Part shown: piece after piece, positions 41,594 to 49,666 of the stretch
Numbering within the stretch: position 1 is the stretch's first letter
Layout of the letters: each line of letters opens with the position of its first letter
Source: an uncultured Ruminococcus sp.
Lineage (GTDB): Bacteria; Bacillota; Clostridia; Oscillospirales; Ruminococcaceae
DNA length: 64,000 bases
Reading direction: 5' to 3'
NCBI GenBank assembly: GCA_902786975.1
Contig: CADAES010000007.1
Location: forward strand, 1 to 64,000
Translations under genes and position numbers: made by a program
Notes under the pieces: generated by a model
Databases searched by the model: none
What the model was told of the DNA's origin: nothing
Seen by the model: the letters and a program-made list of their open reading frames with translations, nothing else

Positions 41594-42949
41594 ATGGGCT
41601 TAAAAAATGCTTTGACTATATTCTTCGGCAAGATGATGGTAAAGACGCTCAGGCTTATCGGAAAGGACGCAGGCAACGCCCCCGGGCTTGTGCTGTGGAC
41701 GCTGAACAAGAACTGCCTTAAAGCGTTCAAGGTGGAGTGTCCGATAATCGCCGTTACAGGCACTAACGGTAAGACCTCAGTGACGAATTATCTCAACCAC
41801 ATCTTCACCTCTGCCGAGGATAAGAAGCTTAAAATAATAACCAACAAGCAGGGCAACAATCTCGATACGGGAATTTGCTCGCTTCTGCTGGGCGAATGTG
41901 ACTTTCACGGGCGTGTTAAGGCTGACTATCTGGTGCTTGAGATAGACGAGTCGCACGTTCCCGTTATATTTTCAAAAATGAAGCTTGAAACGCTTGTCGT
42001 TCTCAACTTTTTCAGAGACCAGCTCGACCGCAACGGCGAGGTGGAAACGCTTATACTTAAAGTCAAGAAATTCCTTGAAACGTACGAGGGCAACCTTGTG
42101 CTCAACGGCGACGACCCCAACGTTGCAAGGCTCGGGCTTGCCAACCCGAATAACAGGAACGTTCACTATTTCAGCGTCGAAAGATACGCAGGTGCGACCG
42201 ATGAGCCGTATGAGGTCGGCGAGGGAAAATACTGTCCGTTCTGCAATACAAAGCTTGAATACGACTACTACCAGTATTCGCACATCGGAAAATTCCGCTG
42301 TCCGCAGTGCGGCTTCGGTACGGCAAAGCCCAGCGTCGTTGTAAAGGACGTTGACCTTCACGCTCCGTCCTTCACCGTCAACGGCGAAAAGTTCAAGCCC
42401 AGCCACAACAGCATCTACTACATCTACAATCTCGGTGCGGTGTACACAGCCGCAAAGCTCTACAATATCCCCGACGATATACTGCGTGATACGTTTGAGC
42501 ATTTTGAAGTCAACAACGGAAGGCTCGAGGTGTTCGAGGTCGCCGGCAGCAAGCTTCTGGTCAACCTCGCAAAGAACCCGGTCGGTGCGAATATGACACT
42601 TCGTGTAATGAACGAGCACGCAGGCGAAAAGGAGCTGCTTTTCGTTCTCAACGACAACCTTGCCGACGGACACGACGTTTCGTGGATATGGGATATAAAC
42701 TTCTCGATCTTCAAGGACGTTACAAGAGTCGTTACCAGCGGAACGAGAGCATACGATATCGCTATAAGGATAAAATGCTCGGGCTACGACCCCGACAGGA
42801 TAGTCGTAAAGCCCGACCTTGACGATGCGATGAAGAGCTTTTTCTCGACCGTCGGCGACAAGTTCGCTATCGCAAACTATACTGCTATCCAGCCGACAAG
42901 GGCAGCTATAAAGAGATACAAGGAGGGTACGCAAAATGCAGACGCTTAA
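41594..42949 (+). CDS. murT: lipid II isoglutaminyl synthase subunit MurT
   Basis: A 451-residue Mur-ligase-like subunit that, with GatD, amidates D-Glu of the lipid II stem peptide to D-isoglutamine. It has the ATP-binding loop VTGTNGKTSVTNYL, the Mur-ligase central segment LVLEIDESHVP, and a Cys4 zinc ribbon (CPFC at about 213 and CPQCG at about 236), a MurT-specific insert. The DUF1727 C-terminal domain includes NGRLEVFE and the catalytic DNLADGHDVSWIWD stretch. The ATG at 41594 follows AGGA; a TTG further upstream is possible. It overlaps gatD by 14 nt. Confidence 0.95.
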   Translation: MGLKNALTIFFGKMMVKTLRLIGKDAGNAPGLVLWTLNKNCLKAFKVECPIIAVTGTNGKTSVTNYLNHIFTSAEDKKLKIITNKQGNNLDTGICSLLLGECDFHGRVKADYLVLEIDESHVPVIFSKMKLETLVVLNFFRDQLDRNGEVETLILKVKKFLETYEGNLVLNGDDPNVARLGLANPNNRNVHYFSVERYAGATDEPYEVGEGKYCPFCNTKLEYDYYQYSHIGKFRCPQCGFGTAKPSVVVKDVDLHAPSFTVNGEKFKPSHNSIYYIYNLGAVYTAAKLYNIPDDILRDTFEHFEVNNGRLEVFEVAGSKLLVNLAKNPVGANMTLRVMNEHAGEKELLFVLNDNLADGHDVSWIWDINFSIFKDVTRVVTSGTRAYDIAIRIKCSGYDPDRIVVKPDLDDAMKSFFSTVGDKFAIANYTAIQPTRAAIKRYKEGTQNADA

Positions 42950-43676
42950 ACTTCTACATATGTACCCCAATATGCTCGACCTCTACGGCGACAGCGGAAA
43001 CGTTGAGATAATCAAGTACAGATGCTCAAAACGTGACATCGCTCTTGAGGTGTCCCAGCACGTTATCGGCGACGGGATACCCGACTTTTCACAGTACGAT
43101 ATAGTTTATCTCGGCGGCGGTGCAGACCTTGAACAGCAGATACTTGCCGACGACCTGCTCAAATGCCGTGATGCGATATACGACGCCTACAAAAAGGGTA
43201 CGTTCTTTCTTATGATATGCGGCGGCTATCAGCTTATGGGTCAGTATTACAAGGACTCAAACGGCGAGAAGATACCCGGGCTCGCACTGTTTGACTACTA
43301 CACGGTGGCATCGACCGACAAGAGAAACAGATGCATCGGTAATATAGTTATACAAGCCGATATCGGCGGAGAAAAGTACAAGGTCATCGGCTTTGAGAAC
43401 CACGGCGGCCAGACGCAGAACGTCACTTCGCCGTTTGGCAAAGTGCTTGCGGGAAACGGCAACTGCTTTTCCAGCGAGACCGAAGGCTACATCGAGGAAA
43501 ACGTCGTTGCGACCTACCTTCACGGACCGCTTCTGTCCAAGAATCCGAAGCTGTGCGACCATATCATCAACTACACGATGACAAGAAAAACAGGTGAGAA
43601 ATACACCGCACAGCCTATCAACGATAAGCTCGAGGAGGAGTGCCGTGAGGTGCTCTTTGCAAGGCTGCTCAAATAA
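42936..43676 (+). CDS. gatD: lipid II isoglutaminyl synthase glutaminase subunit GatD
   Basis: A 246-residue class-I glutamine amidotransferase of the CobB/CobQ type that releases ammonia for MurT. The nucleophile Cys (about 94) lies in MICGGYQLMG and the catalytic His (about 195) in YLHGPLLSKNP. The N-terminal LLHMYPNMLDLYGDSGNV is typical of GatD. Translation is coupled to murT by overlap. Amidation of the stem peptide is needed for efficient transpeptidation in Firmicutes. Confidence 0.96.
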   Translation: MQTLKLLHMYPNMLDLYGDSGNVEIIKYRCSKRDIALEVSQHVIGDGIPDFSQYDIVYLGGGADLEQQILADDLLKCRDAIYDAYKKGTFFLMICGGYQLMGQYYKDSNGEKIPGLALFDYYTVASTDKRNRCIGNIVIQADIGGEKYKVIGFENHGGQTQNVTSPFGKVLAGNGNCFSSETEGYIEENVVATYLHGPLLSKNPKLCDHIINYTMTRKTGEKYTAQPINDKLEEECREVLFARLLK

Positions 43677-43700
43677 AACACAAAGAGGGAAAAACGGAAT

Positions 43701-43886
43701 ATGATAATAGCTGTTATTATTCTGGTCATACTCGGTATTCTGATGATCGCATCGCCTAAAATGTGCACAAGGGCGGATAAGCGGGACGACCCCGAGTCTG
43801 TCGCACAGATAAGGAAACTGGGTTTTGCGATGATCGGATTTGCAGGACTGGCTGCCCTGCTGACGCTGAAGTACAAAATGTTTTGA
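43701..43886 (+). CDS. small two-helix membrane protein
   Basis: A 61-residue protein with two hydrophobic segments (about 2-18 and 42-56) around a charged loop (TRADKRDDPESVAQIRK). A weak GAGGG and ACGGA precede the ATG. It follows gatD by 24 nt and may belong to that operon. I do not recognise the family. Its frame and size fit a real gene but the evidence is modest. Confidence 0.6.
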   Translation: MIIAVIILVILGILMIASPKMCTRADKRDDPESVAQIRKLGFAMIGFAGLAALLTLKYKMF

Positions 43887-43919
43887 CGGTCAATCAAAGA
43901 CTGTGCGGGGGTGACTGAA

Positions 43920-44258
43920 ATGCTATCTTTTCTGAAAAAGGACAAAGACCCTTTGCGACAGAGAGTAAAAGATCTCAAATGCAGGCAGATACATTTTGTT
44001 GACGACGGGTACGGCGAGGTCACAGCCGCTATGGAAAGCGACTGCAAGGCGATGCTAAAGCTCTCGCCCGTGAACTATTACGCTGTCAAGGAAAAGTACA
44101 TTATGGCAAAGGTGTATTCCGACAAAGACTTCAGTGAAAACTATGTTGAGCTTTTCAGATACGACAACGACAAGATCATAAGCTCCAGCAAGCTTTTTGC
44201 CGCAGACAAGGAGACTGTCTCGAAGGCTTTTGCAAAAGTTGGCATAATAATCAAATAA
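43920..44258 (+). CDS. unrecognised small protein
   Basis: A 112-residue soluble protein beginning MLSFLKKDKDPLRQR with alternating strand-like segments (YYAVKEKYIMAKVYSD, YVELFRYDNDKIISSSK). The ATG at 43920 follows GGGGGTG; a GTG at 43911 lies inside that site. It ends at a strong terminator 34 nt after the preceding small gene began its trailing spacer, so it is probably the last gene of the murT-gatD transcript. No function is assigned. Confidence 0.65.
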   Translation: MLSFLKKDKDPLRQRVKDLKCRQIHFVDDGYGEVTAAMESDCKAMLKLSPVNYYAVKEKYIMAKVYSDKDFSENYVELFRYDNDKIISSSKLFAADKETVSKAFAKVGIIIK

Positions 44259-44265
44259 TGAACCC

Positions 44266-44298
44266 GGAGGCTTTTTGTTCAAAAAAGTCTCCTTTTTT
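44266..44298 (+). terminator. intrinsic terminator after the murT-gatD cluster
   Basis: GGAG-CTTTTT (44266-44276) pairs with AAAAAAG-CTCC (44281-44292), followed by T6. Confidence 0.85.
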
Positions 44299-44340
44299 GC
44301 GTGAAAAAAGTAAATCATTATCTTTATAAATAAAAAAGTG

Positions 44341-44369
44341 TTGAAAAACGTTTTCGGTTATGCTATAAT
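44341..44369 (+). promoter_or_regulatory. promoter of the flavodoxin gene
   Basis: TTGAAA (44341-44346) and TATAAT (44364-44369) are 17 bp apart. Confidence 0.88.
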
Positions 44370-44417
44370 AACTGCGTAAAGTTATGTGTTACTTTTTATA
44401 CCAAAAGGAGGTATGTT

Positions 44418-44900
44418 ATGAAAGCATTGGTAGCATTTTTCAGTGCCGGCGGCGTTACCGCAAAGCTCGCTCAGACGCTTGCGCAGGCAATAGATTCGGA
44501 TATCTACGAGATAAAGCCCGTTACACCGTACACCTCCGCCGACCTCGACTGGCGTGACGACCGTTCGAGAAGCTCGGTGGAAATGAACGACCTCTCCTGC
44601 CGTCCGCCCATCACCGACAGCGATGCCCCGGTAGCCGACGCCGACGTCGTGTTTATCGGCTTCCCCATATGGTGGTACAGAGAGCCTTCGGTGGTAGACA
44701 CATTCCTTGAAGCCTATGACTTCACCGGCAAGACCGTCGTGCCGTTTGCAACATCGGGAAGCAGCGGTATAGGCGACAGCGGAAAGCGTATGCAGCAGAT
44801 CGCCGGAAACAAAGCCAGAGTGCTTGAAGGCAAGCGATTCACCCCGGGCACCTCTGCGCAGGAGCTTAAAAAGTGGGTAAGCACACTTGAGATCGAATAA
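44418..44900 (+). CDS. flavodoxin-like protein
   Basis: A 160-residue FMN-binding protein of the flavodoxin_4/NADPH-dependent-FMN-reductase-like group. It starts MKALVAFFSAGGVTAKLA (a divergent phosphate-binding loop) and has VVFIGFPIWWYREP and VVPFATSGSSGIGDS as the isoalloxazine-binding loops. Short members of this group act as electron carriers or quinone reductases. AAAAGGAGG precedes the ATG. It is monocistronic. Confidence 0.9.
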   Translation: MKALVAFFSAGGVTAKLAQTLAQAIDSDIYEIKPVTPYTSADLDWRDDRSRSSVEMNDLSCRPPITDSDAPVADADVVFIGFPIWWYREPSVVDTFLEAYDFTGKTVVPFATSGSSGIGDSGKRMQQIAGNKARVLEGKRFTPGTSAQELKKWVSTLEIE

Positions 44901-44905
44901 CCCTT

Positions 44906-44936
44906 GACCCTCAGACCGAACAGGTCTGCGGGTCTT
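44906..44936 (+). terminator. intrinsic terminator of the flavodoxin gene
   Basis: GACCC-CAGACC pairs with GGTCTG-GGGTC around a GAACA loop. The T-tract is short. Confidence 0.65.
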
Positions 44937-44980
44937 ATCATTGCACAGCAACACCCGGATCAACTGAAAGGAAATGTAGA

Positions 44981-46168
44981 ATGAACAAGCTTAAAATCAC
45001 CGCACTCGCTGTCGCAGCAGCACTCTCGATGATGACAGCAGGCTGCGGACAGGACATAAGCACCAACGACAAGCCCGTAAAGAAAACCGCTGTCACAAAG
45101 ACCGCCTCGGACAGCAGTACGGCTGAAGGGTCGGAAAAGACCTCCCAGACGACCGAACAGACAACGACAGCACCGCAGACGACAACTCAGGCGACCACTA
45201 CCACCGCTGAATACAGGGACGAATCGGGAACTGCCGACCCCGCTGCGGCTTACGCCAGCGTTCCGACTTTGGGACAGTGGATGAACGGCGTCGTTGTATG
45301 TGACAGGAACAAGGGCGAGAAGATAAGAGGTCTTATCGGCTTTTACAGCGACGATAGCAGCGCCCGGTACTTTACCTCGATGGTCAACGACGTAAAGAAA
45401 ATGGTCGGCGACAAGGTCAACGTGTATACCCTGCCCGCGCCTGTTTCTTCGGCGTTTTATACCCCCGCCGGTATGGAAAACGTCACAACCGACCAGCACA
45501 AGGCAACTCTTGACCTGAGCAAAACGCTTGACAAAAGCATCAAGAACATCGACGCTTACGGCGTGCTCTCAAAGCACACCAGCGAGTATATCTATTACCG
45601 TACCGACCACCACTGGACTACCCTTGCGGCTTACTATTGCGTAAAGGAATTCGCAAAGGCGGCAGGCGTTCCGTTCACCGAGCTTTCGGATATGGAAAAG
45701 TGCGTAAAGACGGGATTTACAGGCTCGATGTACACATACAGCAACTGCCCCGAATTCAAGCAGTACCCCGACACCTATACCTACTACAAGCCAAAGAATT
45801 CCTACACAACGACCTACTATAACGGCGCCTTCCAGAACGGCACACCCTCACAGCTTTTCCTCGATTATGCCGAGGGCGCAAACAGCTACTGCACGATACT
45901 CGGCTCGGATATGAACCTTGCCGAGATAAAGACCGACGTGAAAAACGGCAGGACCCTGGTCCTCATCAAGGACAGCTACGGAAATGCGCTCACACCGTAC
46001 TTTATCGGAAGCTTTGAGAAGATATATGTGCTCGATATGAGATACACTACCATAAAGCTCAACGATTTCTTCAAAAAAGTCGGTGCGACCGATATTCTCT
46101 TCGGCTCGTCCATTTCCAGCTTCTACACAGCCAGCCGTGTGGACGGAATAAGAGCTATAATGAAATGA
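44981..46168 (+). CDS. DHHW-family lipoprotein (AlgX/AlgJ-like SGNH fold)
   Basis: A 395-residue lipoprotein: lipobox ending AGC (Cys22), then a Thr/Gln-rich linker (about 28-80), then an extracellular domain with TDHHWTTLAAYY (about 208-220) and KDSYGNALTPYF (about 333). These are the DHHW-family signatures; related AlgX/AlgJ proteins add O-acetyl groups to exopolysaccharides using an MBOAT partner, none of which is in the window. GAAAGGAAA precedes the ATG. It lies just before the polysaccharide operon but has its own transcript. A role in decorating a surface polymer is inference. Confidence 0.85.
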   Translation: MNKLKITALAVAAALSMMTAGCGQDISTNDKPVKKTAVTKTASDSSTAEGSEKTSQTTEQTTTAPQTTTQATTTTAEYRDESGTADPAAAYASVPTLGQWMNGVVVCDRNKGEKIRGLIGFYSDDSSARYFTSMVNDVKKMVGDKVNVYTLPAPVSSAFYTPAGMENVTTDQHKATLDLSKTLDKSIKNIDAYGVLSKHTSEYIYYRTDHHWTTLAAYYCVKEFAKAAGVPFTELSDMEKCVKTGFTGSMYTYSNCPEFKQYPDTYTYYKPKNSYTTTYYNGAFQNGTPSQLFLDYAEGANSYCTILGSDMNLAEIKTDVKNGRTLVLIKDSYGNALTPYFIGSFEKIYVLDMRYTTIKLNDFFKKVGATDILFGSSISSFYTASRVDGIRAIMK

Positions 46169-46176
46169 TACACCTA

Positions 46177-46214
46177 CCCCCTTGCTCTCAAATCGCAGAC
46201 GCAAGGGGATATTC
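46177..46214 (+). terminator. possible terminator of the DHHW gene
   Basis: CCCCTTGC and GCAAGGGG (46201-46208) form an 8-bp stem with a 15-nt loop. The following T-tract is weak. Confidence 0.5.
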
Positions 46215-46316
46215 TTGCTTTTCCGATGTGTTTGGGACCGCAAATGACAAAATATTCAATATAATGTTCAAAACATTCCCCTTTTCGTGCAAATTATACT
46301 AAAAGCACGTTATTGC

Positions 46317-46345
46317 TTGACAAATCGAGCTTATTTTGATATAAT
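46317..46345 (+). promoter_or_regulatory. promoter of the polysaccharide operon
   Basis: TTGACA (46317-46322) and TATAAT (46340-46345) are 17 bp apart, a perfect consensus promoter, and the only strong promoter I see for the next 14 kb. Confidence 0.92.
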
Positions 46346-46351
46346 GGTTTA

Positions 46352-46556
46352 GTAAGATTGCCTATTGTGGCCTGTATTCTGACAAGTCGAAGGTCGGTTT
46401 GCAGAAAACGGCGGAACAAGGCGGTTTGATATTACCATAGGCTGCCTGTCAGCTATGATGATCTTTAGCAAAATACAGATTTTTTGAGACGATCAACAGC
46501 GAGTAAACAAAAAATGTTAGAAACTGAATTTCAAACATATTCAAGGAGAAGTTGCC
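46352..46556 (+). promoter_or_regulatory. ~200-nt leader of the polysaccharide operon
   Basis: No ORF with a ribosome-binding site is seen. CCTAT..TGG (46361-46370) can pair with CCATAGG (46435-46441), and CTGACA (46379-46384) with TGTCAG (46447-46452). These two pairings cross, so a pseudoknot or two alternative folds are possible. A local GCTG/CAGC hairpin competes. Long polysaccharide operons often use leader RNAs for processive antitermination. Confidence 0.4.
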
Positions 46557-47462
46557 ATGAAAGGAATCATCCTCGCCGGCGGCGCCGGTACCAGACTTTA
46601 TCCACTGACACTCGTGACCTCAAAACAGCTTTTGCCTGTTTACAATAAACCAATGATATTCTATCCGCTGAGTACGCTGATGCTGGCGCATATCCGGGAG
46701 GTGCTGATAATCTCAACTCCCGAGGATACCCCACGTATAAAGGAGCTTCTCGGCACGGGCGCATCGCTCGGAATGGAGCTTTCGTATGCCGTCCAGAAAA
46801 AGCCGGAAGGGCTTGCACAGGCTTTCACCATCGGCAAGAAATTCATCGGCGACGACAGCTGCGCCATGATACTGGGCGACAACATCTTTTACGGAAACGG
46901 ACTCGGCTTCAAGCTTTCTTCTGCCGTTGAATCGGCGGAAAAAGGCAATGCCACCATTTTCGGCTACTATGTTGAAGACCCCAAGAGATTCGGCATAATG
47001 GAATTTGAAAAGAATCCCAAGTCCAGAGATGACTGTGTTAAGGTGATCTCGGTCGAGGAAAAGCCGAAAAACCCAAAGAGCAACTATGCTATCGTAGGCT
47101 TGTATTTCTACCCCAAAGGGGTAAGCAAAATGGCTACAAAGGTCAAGCCCAGCGAGCGTGGTGAGCTTGAGATAACCTCCCTCAACGAGATGTATCTCAA
47201 ACAGGGCAAGCTCAACGCACAGCTTCTCGGACGTGGCTTTACCTGGATGGACTGCGGAACATTTTACAGCTTGAGAAAGGCGACCAATTTCGTCTGCATG
47301 ATCGAGCAGTACCAGGGCATGTCCATTTCCGCACCCGAGGAGATAGCCTATCGCTTCGGCTGGATAAACAAGGACAAGCTTGCCGAAAGCGCTGAAAGAT
47401 ACGGAAAATCGCCTTACGGCGACCACCTCAAGGCAGTCCTCGAGGACAGAATAGTTCTTTAA
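46557..47462 (+). CDS. rfbA: glucose-1-phosphate thymidylyltransferase
   Basis: A 301-residue nucleotidyltransferase that makes dTDP-glucose from glucose-1-phosphate and dTTP. Signatures are the N-terminal GIILAGGAGTRLYPLT, SKQLLPVYNKPMIFYPLS, ILGDNIFYG and WMDCGTFYSL. CAAGGAG precedes the ATG. It is first in the operon and supplies RfbB. Glucose-1-phosphate could come from the phosphoglucomutase encoded at 12.6 kb. Confidence 0.98.
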   Translation: MKGIILAGGAGTRLYPLTLVTSKQLLPVYNKPMIFYPLSTLMLAHIREVLIISTPEDTPRIKELLGTGASLGMELSYAVQKKPEGLAQAFTIGKKFIGDDSCAMILGDNIFYGNGLGFKLSSAVESAEKGNATIFGYYVEDPKRFGIMEFEKNPKSRDDCVKVISVEEKPKNPKSNYAIVGLYFYPKGVSKMATKVKPSERGELEITSLNEMYLKQGKLNAQLLGRGFTWMDCGTFYSLRKATNFVCMIEQYQGMSISAPEEIAYRFGWINKDKLAESAERYGKSPYGDHLKAVLEDRIVL

Positions 47463-47477
47463 GGAAGTATTGTTTTT

Positions 47478-48512
47478 ATGACTATTATCGTTACCGGCGG
47501 TGCCGGATTTATTGGAAGCAATTTTGTCTTCCATATGCTCGGGAAATACCCCGATTACCGCATTATCTGCCTGGACAAGCTGACCTATGCGGGCAACCTT
47601 TCAACACTTGCGCCTGTTATGGACAATCCGAATTTCAGATTCGTAAAGGCTGATATCTGCGACCGTGAGGCTGTTAACAAGCTTTTCGAGGAGGAGCACC
47701 CGGATATCGTGGTGAACTTCGCTGCAGAGAGCCACGTTGACAGGTCCATCGAAGACCCGGGCATCTTTTTGCAGACAAACATAATGGGTACACAGACGCT
47801 TATGGACGCCTGCCGCAAGTACGGCATCCAGCGTTATCATCAGGTTTCAACTGACGAGGTCTACGGCGATCTTCCGCTTGACAGACCAGACCTGTTCTTC
47901 ACCGAGGAAACTCCGATACACACGAGCAGCCCGTACAGTAGCTCAAAAGCCGGCGCAGACCTACTGGTGCTTGCTTACCACAGGACTTACGGTTTGCCTG
48001 TAACAATCTCACGTTGCAGCAACAACTACGGTCCGTATCACTTCCCCGAGAAGCTGATACCGCTGATGATCGCAAATTGTCTGAATGATAAGCCGCTTCC
48101 TGTTTACGGCGAGGGCTTGAATGTCAGAGATTGGCTGTATGTTGAGGATCACTGCAAGGCTATCGATCTTGTTATCCACAAGGGCAGAGTCGGCGAGGTG
48201 TACAACATCGGCGGCCACAACGAGATGAGAAACATCGACATCGTCAAGCTGATATGCAAAGAGCTCGGCAAGCCCGAGAGCCTTATTACGCACGTTACGG
48301 ACAGAAAGGGACACGATATGCGTTACGCTATCGACCCGACAAAGATACACAATGAGCTTGGCTGGCTGCCCGAAACAAAGTTTGAGGACGGCATTAAGAA
48401 AACGATAAAATGGTACCTCGACAACCGTGAGTGGTGGGAAACTATCATCAGCGGCGAGTACCAGAACTACTACGATAAAATGTACGGCAGCAGAGAGGCT
48501 GTCAGCGTATAA
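47478..48512 (+). CDS. rfbB: dTDP-glucose 4,6-dehydratase
   Basis: A 344-residue short-chain dehydrogenase that converts dTDP-glucose to dTDP-4-keto-6-deoxyglucose. It has NAD+-binding TGGAGFIGSNF, the catalytic STDEVYG triad segment, YSSSKAGADL (the YxxxK pair) and SNNYGPYHFPEKLIP. It follows rfbA by 15 nt. rfbC and rfbD, needed for rhamnose, are absent from the operon, so the keto sugar is probably passed to the aminotransferase that follows. Confidence 0.98.
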   Translation: MTIIVTGGAGFIGSNFVFHMLGKYPDYRIICLDKLTYAGNLSTLAPVMDNPNFRFVKADICDREAVNKLFEEEHPDIVVNFAAESHVDRSIEDPGIFLQTNIMGTQTLMDACRKYGIQRYHQVSTDEVYGDLPLDRPDLFFTEETPIHTSSPYSSSKAGADLLVLAYHRTYGLPVTISRCSNNYGPYHFPEKLIPLMIANCLNDKPLPVYGEGLNVRDWLYVEDHCKAIDLVIHKGRVGEVYNIGGHNEMRNIDIVKLICKELGKPESLITHVTDRKGHDMRYAIDPTKIHNELGWLPETKFEDGIKKTIKWYLDNREWWETIISGEYQNYYDKMYGSREAVSV

Positions 48513-48545
48513 CACCTTCAAATAAATCTGTTAGGAGAAAGTTGT

Positions 48546-49646
48546 ATGTCAATATATGTGACACGTTCTTCAATGCCGGAGCTTGAAGATTATATAAACG
48601 AAATAAAGCCCATATTCGAAAGCCATCATCTCACAAACATGGGACCTGTATATAAAAAATTCCAGAAGCAGCTCATAGAATATCTTGGAGTTAAAGAGCT
48701 GTCTTTGTTTGTGAATGGACATATGGCTCTTGAAATGGCTATTCATGCAATGGGACTTCGCTGCAGCGACGGAGAGGTCATTACCACTCCGTTTACGTTT
48801 GTTTCGACAACTCACGCCATAGTCAGAAATGGTTTGAAACCAGTTTTCTGTGATATTGACCCTGCCACTTATACTATTGATGTAACAAAGATAGAAAGCC
48901 TTATCACAGACAAAACTGTTGCGATTGTTCCTGTACACGTTTACGGAAATCTCTGTGACGTTGAAGCGATAGACGAGATAGCTAAAAAACACGATCTGAA
49001 AGTCATCTACGATGCGGCTCACGCTTTCGGTGTAAAGTACAAGGGCGTTGGCATCGGCAATTTCGGTGACGCTTCGATGTTCAGCTTCCATGCGACAAAA
49101 GTCTTTAATACGATAGAGGGCGGTGCGATAGCTTTCCACGACAAGAAGTACTGTGAAAAGCTGCACGAGCTCAAGAATTTCGGTATCCACGAACAGGACG
49201 ATGTCCTGGGTATCGGCGGCAACGCCAAGCTCGACGAGTTCAGAGCTGCTATGGGAATATGCAATCTCAGAAGAATAGGCGAATGCATAGCTTCGAGAAA
49301 GGCAGTTTACGAACATTACCGCAGCAGGCTCAGCGGTGTTGAGGGTGTGAAACTCAGCAGTCCGCAAAAGGACGTCGAGCCGAACTACGCTTATTTCCCG
49401 GTTTATTTTGACAAGCAAAAATTCGGCAAGAGCCGTGACAACGTTTTTGAGCAGCTAAAAGCTGAAGACATTTTTGCAAGAAAGTATTTCTATCCTGCAA
49501 TAAACGAACTGAGCTGCTATAAGGGGCAGTTCCCACTTGACACGCCTAACGCTCACAAAGCATCAATGGGTATTCTGACTCTGCCTATGTATGAAGGCTT
49601 GAAGCTTGAAGACGTCGACAGGATATGCGATATTATTCTGAAATAA
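48546..49646 (+). CDS. DegT/DnrJ/EryC1 sugar aminotransferase
   Basis: A 366-residue PLP enzyme that aminates nucleotide-linked keto sugars. The Schiff-base lysine lies in FSFHATKVFNT; VYDAAHAFG-type (IYDAAHAFGVKY) and GGNAKLDEFRAAMG segments are conserved. Next to RfbA/RfbB it should act on dTDP-4-keto-6-deoxyglucose, giving Qui4N or Fuc4N, or on a 3-keto isomer, though no isomerase is present. TTAGGAG precedes the ATG. C3 or C4 specificity cannot be read from sequence. Confidence 0.94.
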   Translation: MSIYVTRSSMPELEDYINEIKPIFESHHLTNMGPVYKKFQKQLIEYLGVKELSLFVNGHMALEMAIHAMGLRCSDGEVITTPFTFVSTTHAIVRNGLKPVFCDIDPATYTIDVTKIESLITDKTVAIVPVHVYGNLCDVEAIDEIAKKHDLKVIYDAAHAFGVKYKGVGIGNFGDASMFSFHATKVFNTIEGGAIAFHDKKYCEKLHELKNFGIHEQDDVLGIGGNAKLDEFRAAMGICNLRRIGECIASRKAVYEHYRSRLSGVEGVKLSSPQKDVEPNYAYFPVYFDKQKFGKSRDNVFEQLKAEDIFARKYFYPAINELSCYKGQFPLDTPNAHKASMGILTLPMYEGLKLEDVDRICDIILK

Positions 49647-49666
49647 CAGGAAAAGAGAGATCTCAA

